From assembly GCA_002092835.1 (NCBI GenBank), contig LVWL01000018.1:124001-188000 (forward strand): DNA of 64,000 bases, in the 5' to 3' direction. This stretch comes from Campylobacter concisus (lineage in GTDB: Bacteria > Campylobacterota > Campylobacteria > Campylobacterales > Campylobacteraceae). The notes under the pieces are model-generated. The model worked only from the letters and a program-made list of their open reading frames with translations. It was not told the origin of the DNA and did not search any database. Made by a program: the position numbers and the translations under genes. This document shows positions 7,723 through 17,955 of the stretch, piece after piece (the stretch's first letter is position 1; each line of letters begins with the position of its first letter).

Positions 7723-9328
7723 AGACGCTCTTTCTCATACCATTTTATAACCATCCAGAAAAGATAAAAGCCCTTTGCGAGGCGCTTGCAAGATATAATC
7801 TACCCATTTTAATAGTCGATGATGGCTCAAACGAGACTTCAAAAAAGGTACTAGAAAATTTGAGCGAATTTGGTGTAGAAATTTTGACAAGAGCACAAAA
7901 TGGCGGTAAGGGAGCTGCGCTAAAAGATGGCTTTAGACACGCTGTGCAAAATGGCTACACGCATGCATTTCAGATCGACGCTGACTTTCAGCATGACATA
8001 AGTGAAGTGGCTGAGTTTTTGGAGCTTAGCAGAAAGTATCCACACGATATGATCATGCTGATCCCATCTACGGCGAGGATGCGCCAAAGTCGAGGTTTTA
8101 TGGTAGAAAGATCACAAATTTTTGGGTCAAGGTAAACACCTTAAACACCAACATAAAAGATGCGATGTGTGGCTTTAGAATTTATCCGCTAAAAGAGCTT
8201 GAGTGGGCGACCCTTCAAAGTAGCTCAAACAGGATGGAATTTGACATGGAGATCCTAGTAAATGCGGTGAGATCGGGCGTTGGGCTTTGGTGGATAAAGC
8301 TAAAAGTGCACTACGAGCCAGGCGGCGTTTCACACTTTAAAATGCTAAAAGATAACGCGCTAATAAGCCTCATGCACGCGAGGTATTTTCTAAATTTAGT
8401 CCCATTTTTACTTAGCAAAATAACCAGCAAAGAAAAGTACATCTGGTGGCAAAAGAGTGAGCGTTCAAACGAATTTTTCCTACGAATTAGCCTTTTTATA
8501 AGCAAAAATTTACCCATCTTTCTTATAAAACCTATCGTTATGATAGTTGTTTGTTTCTACTACATCTTTTCAAAAAGCGAGAGAGAAAATATAAGAGAAT
8601 TTCTTCTAAATGTAGAAAAATTTAGTGGTAAAAAACCAGCTACTGGCGTTTTTAGAAATTTTTATGACTTTGGTATAGCTATTTGCGATAAATTTCGTAT
8701 TTGGCAAAATGGCGTGCTCGAAAATGAACTAGATATTGACGAACTCATGTGGATAAAAGAAGAGTTTGAGGCATCAAAGCGTGGCAGAATTTTACTAACA
8801 AGCCATCTAGGAAATGTAGAAATTTGCAAGACACTTTCGCTTAGATCGCCAAGTTTTCGTATGATCATCTTGGTTTATAGCAAGGGAAGTGAGAATTTTT
8901 ATAAAATTTTAGAGCAGATAAGCAAGGGGCAGATCAGGCTAATAAGCGTAGAAAATCTCGACGCGGCCGCGATGATGCAACTAAAAGAGGCGGTAGATAG
9001 TGGTGTGCATATCGGTATCATGGGGGATAGAACCCCGGTAAATGGTGATAAATTTGTCGAAGTGAGCTTCCTTGGCAAGATGGCTAAATTTAATTACGGC
9101 CCATACTTGCTAGCTGGCATTTTGGGTGTAAAAATGAGCACACTTTGGTGCGTGAAAAATGGCGATAAATTTAGCATAGAGCTAAGTGACATCGCAGATG
9201 AGATAAAACTAGGTCGTGACCGCAAGGCAAGCGTCATGCCATATGTACAAAGCTATGTAAGGCAGCTTGAGGAGCAAGCTTGCAAGAGTCCGTCGCAGTG
9301 GTTTAACTTTTTTGATTTTTGGAGATAA
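7719..9328 (+). pseudogene. Glycosyltransferase family 2 - LpxL-type acyltransferase fusion (ApeJ-like), one-base frameshift
   Basis: N-terminal GT-A glycosyltransferase (PFYNHPEKI, VDDGSNE, then DADFQHD near residue 86), followed by a lipid-A-acyltransferase-like domain with SHLGNVE (near base 8803) and MGDRTP (near 9022). As given, the frame breaks: after MIM the frame runs into TAA at 8133. Adding one G at about 8054-8056 (ATG-GCT-GAT) restores A-DPIYGEDAPKSRFYGRK and joins the two open frames into about 536 residues, the expected two-domain layout. Probably a sequencing deletion in a GG pair. Predicted to glycosylate and acylate the polyene for membrane anchoring. ATG overlaps the ligase stop. 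Confidence 0.82.
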
Positions 9329-9330
9329 AT

Positions 9331-9753
9331 TTGGAAATTTCACACGTTAGCACATTTAAAGTGGCATTTTTTGACGTTGATAGCATGGAGGTGATGTGGC
9401 ATGGCAACTATGTCAAGTACCTAGAAATGGCACGCTGTGAGCTACTTGACAAGCTAGGGTACAACTACATCGCTATGAAAAAAGATGGTTACGCCTTTCC
9501 TATCGTAAAGCTTGACGTAAAATATGTGCGCCCAGCCTTTTTTAACGACGTCATAAAGGTCACTACGACGCTTAGCGAGTGCGAAACATTTTTGAAATTT
9601 CACTACCTTATAGAAAATGAAAAGGGCGAAAAAATAAGCGAGGCAAATACCGCGCAAGCCGTTATCGAGATGAAGAGCTTGCAAACTTGCTTTGAGATGC
9701 CTGAGGCCCTAAAAAACGCACTTGAAGCTTACATAAAAAAGGAAAATATATGA
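9331..9753 (+). CDS. Acyl-CoA/ACP thioesterase, 4-hydroxybenzoyl-CoA thioesterase family (ApeK-like)
   Basis: 140-residue hotdog thioesterase. The family signature FFDVDSMEVMWHGNYVKYLE is near the N-terminus, with the catalytic Asp in DVDSM and HGNY following. I place the start at TTG 9331, eight to ten bases after GGAG at 9321-9324, rather than an in-frame TTG at 9319 that lies inside the preceding gene. In an APE operon it would release or proof-read ACP-bound acyl chains. It overlaps the LolA-like start (ATG 9750). Confidence 0.85.
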   Translation: MEISHVSTFKVAFFDVDSMEVMWHGNYVKYLEMARCELLDKLGYNYIAMKKDGYAFPIVKLDVKYVRPAFFNDVIKVTTTLSECETFLKFHYLIENEKGEKISEANTAQAVIEMKSLQTCFEMPEALKNALEAYIKKENI

Positions 9754-10268
9754 AAAAAATAGTTATTTTTTTGGCCATTTGTATATCTTGCTTTGGATAT
9801 GAGCTAAGCGAGCTTAAAAATATAGTAAAAACAGATAATGTAAGCGGAAATTTCACGCAGACAAAGAGCCTTGCTGGCTTTAACAAAAGCATAAAAAGCA
9901 CAGGTGAGTTTAGACTAGAAAATGGTGGTCTTTACTGGGATACTCTAGAGCCAATCAACTCAAAGGTTTTTATAAACAAAGACGGCATTTTTAAAAACGA
10001 AAATGGCAAGCTAGAAAAGACGAGCGCAAATTTTGACGAAAAGCTTTTTCTTGCTATCATCAGCCTCGATGAGGGCGAACTTAGGAAAGAATTTGATATA
10101 AAAACAAGCGGTAGCCTAAAAGAGTGGAGCATAGAGCTAAGTCCTAAAAATTTACTCTTTAAACAAATTTTTAAATCCATAAAGATAAGTGGCGACGAGG
10201 TGGTAAAAAAGATCGAGCTTGATGAGGTAAGCGGTGATAAAACGATAAATGAGTTTAGTATAAAATGA
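9750..10268 (+). CDS. LolA-like outer-membrane lipoprotein carrier (ApeL-like)
   Basis: 172 residues beginning with a signal peptide (MKKIVIFLAICISCFGY) and then the LolA pattern: NVSGNFTQTKSL, STGEFRLENGGLYWDTLEP, SKVFINKDGI. Such proteins have a hydrophobic half-barrel that carries lipid or acylated cargo across the periplasm. Within an APE operon next to an MMPL exporter it likely receives the anchored polyene for delivery to the outer membrane, distinct from housekeeping LolA. ATG overlaps the thioesterase stop and its own stop overlaps the exporter start. Confidence 0.85.
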   Translation: MKKIVIFLAICISCFGYELSELKNIVKTDNVSGNFTQTKSLAGFNKSIKSTGEFRLENGGLYWDTLEPINSKVFINKDGIFKNENGKLEKTSANFDEKLFLAIISLDEGELRKEFDIKTSGSLKEWSIELSPKNLLFKQIFKSIKISGDEVVKKIELDEVSGDKTINEFSIK

Positions 10269-12487
10269 AAAAACTAGCCACGATCTCGGCTTTTATATTT
10301 GTTTTTTTAGCCTCGCTTGGATATTCGCTTGCGAGCCTAAAAAACATCCAAACCGACATCTTTTCACTGATAAATTTTAAGGACGCCAAAGAGGCAAAGG
10401 TGCTAAAAGAGGTGCAAGATGAGATGGCGTCAAATTTTTTGGTATTGGTAAATTCTAAAGAGCTGGCCAAAAACGTGCAAAACTTAGCGCTTAAAAGCTC
10501 GCTTTTTAAGAGCTTTGAGGCGAATATTGACGTAAATTTAAATGATATAAAAAGTGATATAAACCGCTCAAAGATCGCACTTTTAAGTAGGGCTGATTTG
10601 GAGCTTTTAAAAAACGATAAAAACGCCTTTTTCAAAAAGCGCGCAGAGGAAATTTTTAATAGCTTTAGGCTTTTAAATGTAAAAGATGATTTTTTCTCAC
10701 TAAGTAGTGGTTTTAGTGCAAAAAATGGCAATGTGAGCTTAAATTTAGCCGAGCTCATGCTTGAGGTAAAAGACGGAGAAAAGAGCTTTTTCTTGCTAAA
10801 AGGTGAGCTAAAAAGTGGCGTGGCAAGCGAGGGGCTAATAAATTTTTATAACGAGCTAAATGCGTTAAAAGTTGGACAAAACGAGCTTTTTGTGCACTCA
10901 AGTGCTCTTTATCAGGCATTTTCAAAGCAAAAAAACGAGAGCGAGAGCCTTTATATGAGCGTGACCTCGCTTAGTTTGACCGCTATATTTTTGATGCTTG
11001 CTTTTAGAAATTTACGCATTTTTTATGTGATATTTATCGCTGCATTTGGCTTTAGCGTGGCATTTGCAGGCACTTTGCTCTGCCTTGGCGAGCTAAATAT
11101 CCTAACTATTTTAATAAGCACAAGCCTCATTGGACTTATGTTTGACTATATCTTGCACTGGCTTAGCAAAAACGAGGGCGAAGCTATTAGGACTAGTAGC
11201 ATAAAAAGCATGCTAAAAATTTTCTTGCTAGGCCTTCTTATCACGCTTAGTGGCTATCTAGCTTTTACGTTTTCTGATCTTAGGTTGCTTAAAGAGGTAG
11301 CGCTCTTTTCGGCATTTGCGCTAGTTGGTGCCTTTTTAGCTAGCTACTTTTTTATGCCTTTAGTCTTTGACGGGGTTAAATTTTATAGATCAAAGCTCTT
11401 TGATAGGTTTTTAACTAAATTTTGCGAGCTCTCAGACTTGGTCGCAAGGCATTTGGGGGCTAAATTTCTAGCTATTTCTCTTGTTTTACTAGCTATTTTT
11501 CTTGGATTTGACCTTAAAAATTTATCAAAAACCGAAAACGTAAAAGACTACTCAAATATGCCAAAGAGCCTGCTAGTGGATTCTTCTTATATCTTAAGTC
11601 TAACTGGCAACAACCAAAACACAATGATAGTGACAAGATCTAGCGGCGACATTTTAGGAGGTGAAAAGAGCCTTTTAAACGAGCTAAAAAAGAGAAATTT
11701 GATAAAAGATGAGAGCTCACTAAGCGATATATTTTTAAGTAAAAGCGAGCAGGCTGAGCTAAAAGAGGCCTTTAAAAAGGCGCTTGATGATGAGCAAATT
11801 TATGTGATTTATGAGAAATTTGGCTTTAGTAAAGATGAGATACGAAGTGAAATTTTAAAGGTTTTGAGCGAAAAAGAGCTTGGCATGAGTGAAATTTTGG
11901 CTCTAAAATCAATGAAGGATTTTAAAAAATTTGCCCTTGATGAAAATACTAGCGTAGCTTACGTGAGCGGCTTTGTAGAGGGCTTGACAAGCTATGAGGT
12001 GCTAGCTCGCAACAACGCTTTTAGCCTAAATTTTGCTGACTCGCTAAATGAGAACCTAACACAGGCAAAAGAGCTAGCTTTAGAGCTAAAAATAGCAGCG
12101 CTTGTGGTCGCGTTTTTACTGCTATGGTTTTACTTTAGTGTGCTTGTTTCGGTACTTGTTATGGGCGTTATCATCTTTGGCGTGCTTCTTATGCTCTTTA
12201 TCTTCGCCATTTTTGGCGTAAATTTAAGCATTTTTGGTGTCTTTGGACTCATACTTGCAAGTGCTGTGGGGATTGATTACATGATATTTGCGCTAAATGA
12301 GAGTCTTAGCGAAAAAGAGCGAATTTATGGGATATTTTGCGCATTTATCACGAGCTTTATTTCCTTTTTTACCCTCTCTTTTAGCCAGACCGCGGCTCTT
12401 AGCGTCTTTGGACTAAGTGTTAGCCTTTGCGTGCTGATATACGGGCTATGTGCTAGCGTTTTATCTTGTAAAAATATAAAAATTTAG
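10265..12487 (+). CDS. MMPL/RND-family exporter (ApeM-like)
   Basis: 740-residue transporter with the RND/MMPL layout: one N-terminal helix, a large periplasmic domain (residues about 35-225), a block of five or six helices (about 230-370), a helix near 395-415, a second periplasmic domain (about 420-605), and a final block of helices. A family-type SAVGIDYMIFALNE motif occurs near residue 670, and SLIGLMFDYILHW near 290 is its counterpart in the first half. It would extract the mature product from the inner membrane using the proton gradient. Last gene of the operon; the next gene lies on the other strand. Confidence 0.88.
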   Translation: MKKLATISAFIFVFLASLGYSLASLKNIQTDIFSLINFKDAKEAKVLKEVQDEMASNFLVLVNSKELAKNVQNLALKSSLFKSFEANIDVNLNDIKSDINRSKIALLSRADLELLKNDKNAFFKKRAEEIFNSFRLLNVKDDFFSLSSGFSAKNGNVSLNLAELMLEVKDGEKSFFLLKGELKSGVASEGLINFYNELNALKVGQNELFVHSSALYQAFSKQKNESESLYMSVTSLSLTAIFLMLAFRNLRIFYVIFIAAFGFSVAFAGTLLCLGELNILTILISTSLIGLMFDYILHWLSKNEGEAIRTSSIKSMLKIFLLGLLITLSGYLAFTFSDLRLLKEVALFSAFALVGAFLASYFFMPLVFDGVKFYRSKLFDRFLTKFCELSDLVARHLGAKFLAISLVLLAIFLGFDLKNLSKTENVKDYSNMPKSLLVDSSYILSLTGNNQNTMIVTRSSGDILGGEKSLLNELKKRNLIKDESSLSDIFLSKSEQAELKEAFKKALDDEQIYVIYEKFGFSKDEIRSEILKVLSEKELGMSEILALKSMKDFKKFALDENTSVAYVSGFVEGLTSYEVLARNNAFSLNFADSLNENLTQAKELALELKIAALVVAFLLLWFYFSVLVSVLVMGVIIFGVLLMLFIFAIFGVNLSIFGVFGLILASAVGIDYMIFALNESLSEKERIYGIFCAFITSFISFFTLSFSQTAALSVFGLSVSLCVLIYGLCASVLSCKNIKI

Positions 12488-12534
12488 TTTGATTTTCAGG
12501 CCCCAAGCGTTTTGACTAGCTCGGGACTTTGGTT

Positions 12535-13784
12535 TTATTTTATAACGGCTAGTTTGCCTGTGTCTGCGTTTTTATTTACCTCGTTTTGGACGTTTGAGGC
12601 TTGGATAAGTTCAAATTTATATGGTGGCTCAAATGGCGGCTTAGTTAGCTTTTCACAAACGCTACCTTTTTTAGAAAGGTCTATGTTGCCGCTTTCAAAA
12701 ATGGTGCCTTTGTTACACTTGTAGCTTATTTTGACGCCATTTGTAAAGTAGTTGTTTTGAGCGTATATTAGCGAGCCAAAGCGCACGTCAATGGCGTATT
12801 TTTGGTCATAGAAGCCATCTTTTGAGTCATAAAAGTTGTTATAGACGTGCACCTTTGCATTGTGTACCATAGGTAAGCGTTGCGCGCAGTTGTCAAAAAC
12901 GTTATGAGCGACCGTTATAGTCCTTGTTTCGCTGCTGCCGTCGGAGTCTCTTGAGCCAATTAACATCGTTTTGTCATGGTTTTCAAAGATGTTGTGCGAG
13001 ATCGTGATAGCCGCACTGTCTCCCTTGATGTCGCATAGTCCGTCGTAAGTCTGCCATTTGGTAAGCTCTCCGCCTGCTAAATGCACATGATCAAGCTCGA
13101 CCGTGTCCTTAAAATGGCAGTGATCTACCCAGATGTTTTTGCTTGACTCTATGCTGACGCCGTCATATTGCGCATTAAAGCCGTCATTTTTTTGTATATC
13201 TGGAAATGGATCAAAAGCATCTTCGATCTTCATATTGCGGACCGCGATATTTTGGACATTTTTTAACAAAAGTGAGCCGCCTTTTATTCCTGAGTTTTCG
13301 CCTAAGCCGATTATTGTGGTGTTGCTAGCTACCGGCACTACGATGAGCTTTTCCACTCGTTGGCTAAATTTTTGCGAAGCGCTGCTAACTTTGGATCTTG
13401 TGAACCGTCTAAATTTGCACGACATGAGGCGCCGTAAGCCTGCATAAATTTGGCATAAGAGCTAAACTCGCCACCGCTAATCTCACTTATAAATTTATCC
13501 AACCCATCGCTATTGCCATTTTGTGGGATCTTGCCTTCGCTAAGGTCTATGAGCCCATCCACATAGATGACGTAACCACCCATTTGAGCGTATTTTACGA
13601 GCTCTTGCCTATCTTTTACGACGACTTCTTTACTCTCTTTGCCGGCGTATCCGCCAAAATTTTGCTCTGCACCAATGCTAGCGTAACCAAAGGGTGAGTC
13701 GCTTGCTTTTATCTCGCCTGCTTGAGCTAGAGCACTAAATGCAAATAACTAAGAAACGGCGAGAAACAATATCTTTTTAAACAT
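12535..13784 (-). pseudogene. Secreted pectate lyase, polysaccharide lyase family 1, with amber codon and frameshift
   Basis: Minus-strand gene starting at ATG 13784 behind a good site (GGGAGG). The start reads MFKKILFLAVS, then TAG (13749-13751), then LFAFSALAQA, a signal peptide interrupted by one amber codon. The frame runs on to KNLANEWK and breaks at a T run on the plus strand (13349-13352); one more A on the gene strand gives NEWKKLIVVPVASNTTIIG. The rest carries PL1 hallmarks: SNTTIIG, WVDHCHF, DGLCDIKGDSAAITISHN, RLPMVH, KVHVYNN. About 415 residues if repaired. It would cleave polygalacturonate by beta-elimination with calcium. The amber codon cannot be explained by a homopolymer error. 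Confidence 0.85.
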
Positions 13785-13905
13785 CTTTAGCCTCCCAAAT
13801 TTGGCTTTTTATTTTTGATCTTCTGTTAGAAAATCGCTGCCGAATTTTATTTTGGCTCATTAAATTTAGCGTAAGACTTTTATAAATTTTTAGTAAAGTC
13901 AAATT

Positions 13906-15003
13906 TTACGCGAAAAATATCTCGCTTTTTAGGCGAAGTAGGCATAAATAGGCGCTCAGAACGCTCTGCTCTCTAATGTAGTTGCGATCTCCTTTTAAAA
14001 GAAGTCTCTCAACCTCGATGTTGCCGTTTCTATCGCCAGCTGCGACGTAGACCGTGCCAACTGGCTTGCTAGCTGTGCCCCCGCCCGGTCCTGCGATACC
14101 GCTAATAGCAAGTGCAAAGTCCGCATTTGTCGTGCTTAGCGTGCCTTTTACCATAGCTTTTACGCAAGGCTCGCTCACAGCTCCGTAAGTATCTAAAATT
14201 TCATCCTCAACGCCTAGCCACTCGTGTTTTATGTGATTTGCATAGGTTACTAACGAGCCATCAAAGCTAGCTGAGATGCCGCCATATCTTGCAAATTTAG
14301 CTGCCGCAAGCCCAGCTGTGCAAGACTCGGCAAATGAAATTTTAAGTCCCTTTTGCATGAGCCTTTTTGCTACAAATTTGATCACATCTTTTTGCGGGAT
14401 AAATTTTTGCGAAAATAGCGTTTTTACGCCTTGTAAAAAGCTCTCGATCTGGCCAAATTTATTACTTTTTGCCCTTACTAGTATTAAATTTGGCAGGATC
14501 TGCGCAAGAGTGATATCAACTTCATAAGTTTTAGCAAGTGGCAGTATAAGGATCTTAGCGCTATCTGCGTCGATGTCTATTAGATGAAAGTAGCTAAAAT
14601 CAGGCTCGTACTCGGTGAGAAACTCGCCTAGCTCTTCATTTGGATTAGCTTTTATGAGATTTATCTGAGCGTTATTTAGGCTGGCTAAAAAGCTATTTTT
14701 TGAGTAGTCTAAGCTATCTTTAAGTGCAAGTGTCGTGCTATCTTTTAGCTCAAGCGAGCCCCCAGTTAGCGTCGCTACGATCTTTGCAGCGATAGCAAAA
14801 TTTTCATCCGAGCCAAAAATGCTTACAAAGTCGTAATCTTTTGATAAATTTTCGATGATAAAAGGCAGCTCTTTGCTATTTTTGGGAGCAAAACTGACAA
14901 CTCCAAGCTCGCCAAAATGATCCTCGTAACTTTGAAAAATGTAGTTTAGAAATTCTCTATTTATCTCAAGATCTTCGCCTATTATCAAGATACTTTGTCT
15001 CAT
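13906..15003 (-). CDS. CinA-like protein with nicotinamide-nucleotide amidase domain
   Basis: 365 residues. The C-terminal part (about 205-360) is a PncC/CinA amidase domain: SFAESCTAGLAAA, GGISASFDGSLVTYANH, YGAVSE, and ISGIAGPGGGT, with the Ser-rich active-site segment intact. It deamidates NMN in pyridine nucleotide recycling. The N-terminal part resembles the molybdopterin-binding-like domain of CinA only loosely and lacks clear motifs. ATG 15003 is preceded by a purine-rich site. It is divergent from ileS, with about 96 bases between the two starts holding promoters for both. Confidence 0.82.
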   Translation of the reverse strand: MRQSILIIGEDLEINREFLNYIFQSYEDHFGELGVVSFAPKNSKELPFIIENLSKDYDFVSIFGSDENFAIAAKIVATLTGGSLELKDSTTLALKDSLDYSKNSFLASLNNAQINLIKANPNEELGEFLTEYEPDFSYFHLIDIDADSAKILILPLAKTYEVDITLAQILPNLILVRAKSNKFGQIESFLQGVKTLFSQKFIPQKDVIKFVAKRLMQKGLKISFAESCTAGLAAAKFARYGGISASFDGSLVTYANHIKHEWLGVEDEILDTYGAVSEPCVKAMVKGTLSTTNADFALAISGIAGPGGGTASKPVGTVYVAAGDRNGNIEVERLLLKGDRNYIREQSVLSAYLCLLRLKSEIFFA

Positions 15004-15099
15004 TTTTAAGCTCCTTTTTTTTGCCTCATTATACTATTTTTCAGTGTGATTTAACCAGCACAGGTGTAAAATTAGCAAATTTTAAAATCAAGGTAAAAA

Positions 15100-17856
15100 A
15101 TGGACTACAAAGAGACACTTTTACTCCCAGAGACAAATTTCCCGATGCGCGGAAATCTCCCACAAAATGAACCACAAAGACTAAAATCATGGTACGAAGA
15201 CCGCAAGGTTTACGAAAAAATGAAGAAAAATCGCCAAAATGCGGCTAAAAATTTCAACATCCACGACGGCCCTCCGTATGCAAACGGCCACCTACACATC
15301 GGCCACGCGTTAAATAAAATTTTAAAAGATATCATTACAAAAACGCACTATTTTTACGGCGAAAACGTCCGCTACGTGCCAGGCTGGGACTGCCACGGCT
15401 TGCCGATCGAGCAGCAAGTCGAAGTAAAGCTTGGCGATAAGAAAAAAGAGCTTAGTAAGGTCGAGATCAGAGAGCTTTGCAGGCAGCACGCGAGAGAATT
15501 TATAGACATTCAAAGAAATGAATTTAAAAGCCTTGGCATCATCGGCGACTTTGAAAATCCATACATGACGATGAAATTTGAGTTTGAGGCTGACATCTAC
15601 AAAGCACTTTGCGAGATCGCTAAAAAAGGCCTTTTGATAGAAAGAAGCAAGCCAGTTTACTGGAGCTGGGCAGCTAGATCGGCGCTGGCTGAAGCTGAGG
15701 TCGAGTACGAGGAGAAAGAGGACTACTCTATTTACGTAGCCTTTGAGCTTGATAACGACGCGCTAGAAAAGCTTGGCGTAAAAGAGGCGAGCGCTGTCAT
15801 CTGGACGACTACGCCTTGGACACTTCCAGCAAATCAAGCCATAAGCCTAAAACCAGATGAAATTTACGTGCTAACGGCTGAAAATTTGATCTTTGCAAAG
15901 CCACTACTTGAGAGTATCGTGGAAAGCGGTCTAAGCAAGGGCGAAGTAAAAAAAGAGTTTAAATCAAGCTTGCTTGAAAACACTCACGCGATAAATCCAT
16001 TAAACGGCAGAAAGTCACGATTTTTGCTAGGTGATCACGTTATGATGGATGGTGGTACTGGACTTGTTCATACAGCTCCAGGACACGGCGAGGACGACTA
16101 CTACGTATGTTTGAAATATGGCTTTAGTGAAATTTTGATGCCAGTTGATGATGGTGGCTGCTACGATGAGAGCCTAAAACATCACGGACTATTTAGAAGC
16201 GACATGGTAGATGAGTTTGTCGGTATGCACATCTTTAAAGCAAATGAAAAAATTTTAGAGCTACTTGGCAAAAATTTACTTAGCGTCTCTAAATTTAGAC
16301 ACTCTTATCCATTCTGCTGGAGAACACATAAGCCTGTTATTTATAGAGCTACAAAGCAGTGGTTTATTGCTATGGATGAGGCAAAACTAGGCGGAAAAAC
16401 ACTTAGACAAACAGCGCGCGAGGAGCTTGAAAAGGTTAAATTTTACCCAAGCGTTGGTATAAAAAGAATAGGCTCAATGATAGAAAATCGCCCAGACTGG
16501 TGCATCTCACGTCAGCGTGACTGGGGCGTGCCGATCGCGTTTTTCAGAGATAAAGCGACAAAAGAAGTTATATTTGATAGTGAAATTTTAGACCACATCG
16601 TGGCTATCTTTAAAGAAAAAGGCGCTGATGCGTGGTGGGCGCTAAGCATAGACGAGCTTTTGCCAAAGGGCTCAAAGTACAAGGCTGAAAATTTAGAAAA
16701 AGTGATGGATATCCTTGATGTTTGGTTTGATAGCGGCTCGACATGGCATGCGGTCTTGCAAAGCGATAACTACGACGCTGGCAAATACCCTTCAAGCATG
16801 TATCTAGAAGGCTCAGATCAGCACCGCGGCTGGTTTCAAAGCTCGCTTCTAGTAAGCACAGCTATAAATTCTCACGCACCTTATGAGAGCATATTAACTC
16901 ACGGCTTTACAGTCGATGCTAAGGGCGAGAAGATGAGTAAGAGCAAGGGCAATGTCATCGCTCCACAAGACGTAGCCAAGACTCACGGCGTGGAAATTTT
17001 ACGCCTTTGGGTTGGCATGAGTGATTACTCAAGTGACCTAAAAATAAGCGAAGATATATTAAAACAAATAAGCGAGCAATACCGCAAAATCCGCAACACT
17101 ATACGCTTCTTACTAGCAAACGTAAATGATCTTGTGAGCTTAAATACAGAGTTTAACATCCTTGATAAGTGGATATTAGCTCGTGCTAAAAAGGTCTTTG
17201 ACGAGGCGAGCGCTTGCTTTAGAAACTACGACTTTTCAAAGGGCTTTAATATCCTTTTAAATTTCCTATCAGCCGATCTTAGCGGCGTATATCTTGATGT
17301 TTGCAAAGATAGACTTTACTGCGACGCAAAAGACGCCCCAAGAAGAAGATCAGCTCAAAGCGCGATGGCGATCATCACAAAGGCGCTTTTACCACTCATC
17401 GCTCCAACGCTTACTTACACCGTTGATGAGGTGATGGACTATGCTCCAAAGATCATCAAGGGCGAGGCAAAAGACGCGTTTGATCTAGTCTATGAGCCAA
17501 TCAAATTCGACCTTAGCTTTGAAGATGAGCTACTTTTTGCCAGTAGGGAGAAATTTAACGAGATCGTGGACGTTCTTAAGAAGGACAAAAAGATAAAATC
17601 AACCCTAGAGCTAAGTCTAGAAACCACAAACCACAACATCACAAGCTACGACGAGCGCGAAGTGGCCGATCTTTACATGGTAAGCTCGGTTAGAGCTTAT
17701 GATGATAGCGAGCCACTAGCCGAGTTTGAGTTTGAGGGTGATAAATTTAAGATCATAGCAAGCAACCTTCACAAATGCCCAAGATGCTGGAAATTTAATG
17801 CTAGCAAAGAAGATGCGCTATGCCCAAGATGCGAAGAGGTCATAAGTGCTAAGTGA
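15100..17856 (+). CDS. ileS: Isoleucyl-tRNA synthetase
   Basis: 918-residue class I synthetase charging tRNA-Ile. HIGH-type motif is HLHIGHAL near residue 66, KMSKS in [10 protein letters not shown] near 611, and the editing (CP1) domain holds [11 protein letters not shown] near 238. The C-terminal zinc finger has two CPRC pairs (near 893 and 908). Length and domain order are normal for the bacterial enzyme. It heads the block ileS - small membrane protein - gatA - guaB, an order I recall from C. jejuni. Confidence 0.97.
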   Translation: MDYKETLLLPETNFPMRGNLPQNEPQRLKSWYEDRKVYEKMKKNRQNAAKNFNIHDGPPYANGHLHIGHALNKILKDIITKTHYFYGENVRYVPGWDCHGLPIEQQVEVKLGDKKKELSKVEIRELCRQHAREFIDIQRNEFKSLGIIGDFENPYMTMKFEFEADIYKALCEIAKKGLLIERSKPVYWSWAARSALAEAEVEYEEKEDYSIYVAFELDNDALEKLGVKEASAVIWTTTPWTLPANQAISLKPDEIYVLTAENLIFAKPLLESIVESGLSKGEVKKEFKSSLLENTHAINPLNGRKSRFLLGDHVMMDGGTGLVHTAPGHGEDDYYVCLKYGFSEILMPVDDGGCYDESLKHHGLFRSDMVDEFVGMHIFKANEKILELLGKNLLSVSKFRHSYPFCWRTHKPVIYRATKQWFIAMDEAKLGGKTLRQTAREELEKVKFYPSVGIKRIGSMIENRPDWCISRQRDWGVPIAFFRDKATKEVIFDSEILDHIVAIFKEKGADAWWALSIDELLPKGSKYKAENLEKVMDILDVWFDSGSTWHAVLQSDNYDAGKYPSSMYLEGSDQHRGWFQSSLLVSTAINSHAPYESILTHGFTVDAKGEKMSKSKGNVIAPQDVAKTHGVEILRLWVGMSDYSSDLKISEDILKQISEQYRKIRNTIRFLLANVNDLVSLNTEFNILDKWILARAKKVFDEASACFRNYDFSKGFNILLNFLSADLSGVYLDVCKDRLYCDAKDAPRRRSAQSAMAIITKALLPLIAPTLTYTVDEVMDYAPKIIKGEAKDAFDLVYEPIKFDLSFEDELLFASREKFNEIVDVLKKDKKIKSTLELSLETTNHNITSYDEREVADLYMVSSVRAYDDSEPLAEFEFEGDKFKIIASNLHKCPRCWKFNASKEDALCPRCEEVISAK

Positions 17857-17950
17857 GCCAGTAAGCGTAAGTATCATAGTAGTAACGATCGCTGTGGTGG
17901 TCGTTGTTAGCTTGTTTGGCATATTTTTGGTTAATAAATTTAAAGGATAA
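17846..17950 (+). CDS. 34-residue single-span membrane protein
   Basis: Small gene starting at GTG 17846, overlapping the ileS stop by 11 bases and ending six bases before gatA. The product has a short polar N-terminus, one hydrophobic helix ([21 protein letters not shown]) and a basic end (NKFKG). I recall an equivalent small membrane protein gene (Cj1060c) in the same ileS-gatA gap in C. jejuni, which supports it being real. Function unknown; translation is probably coupled to ileS. Confidence 0.6.
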   Translation: MLSEPVSVSIIVVTIAVVVVVSLFGIFLVNKFKG

Positions 17951-17955
17951 AAATA

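Noticed and set aside
10255-10758. 167-codon minus-strand frame over the exporter gene
   Set aside because: Shadow of the MMPL gene; composition mirrors Lys-rich coding strand.
12512-12724. Open frame on the plus strand opposite the pectate lyase
   Set aside because: It runs antisense to a gene with clear PL1 motifs and has no family features.
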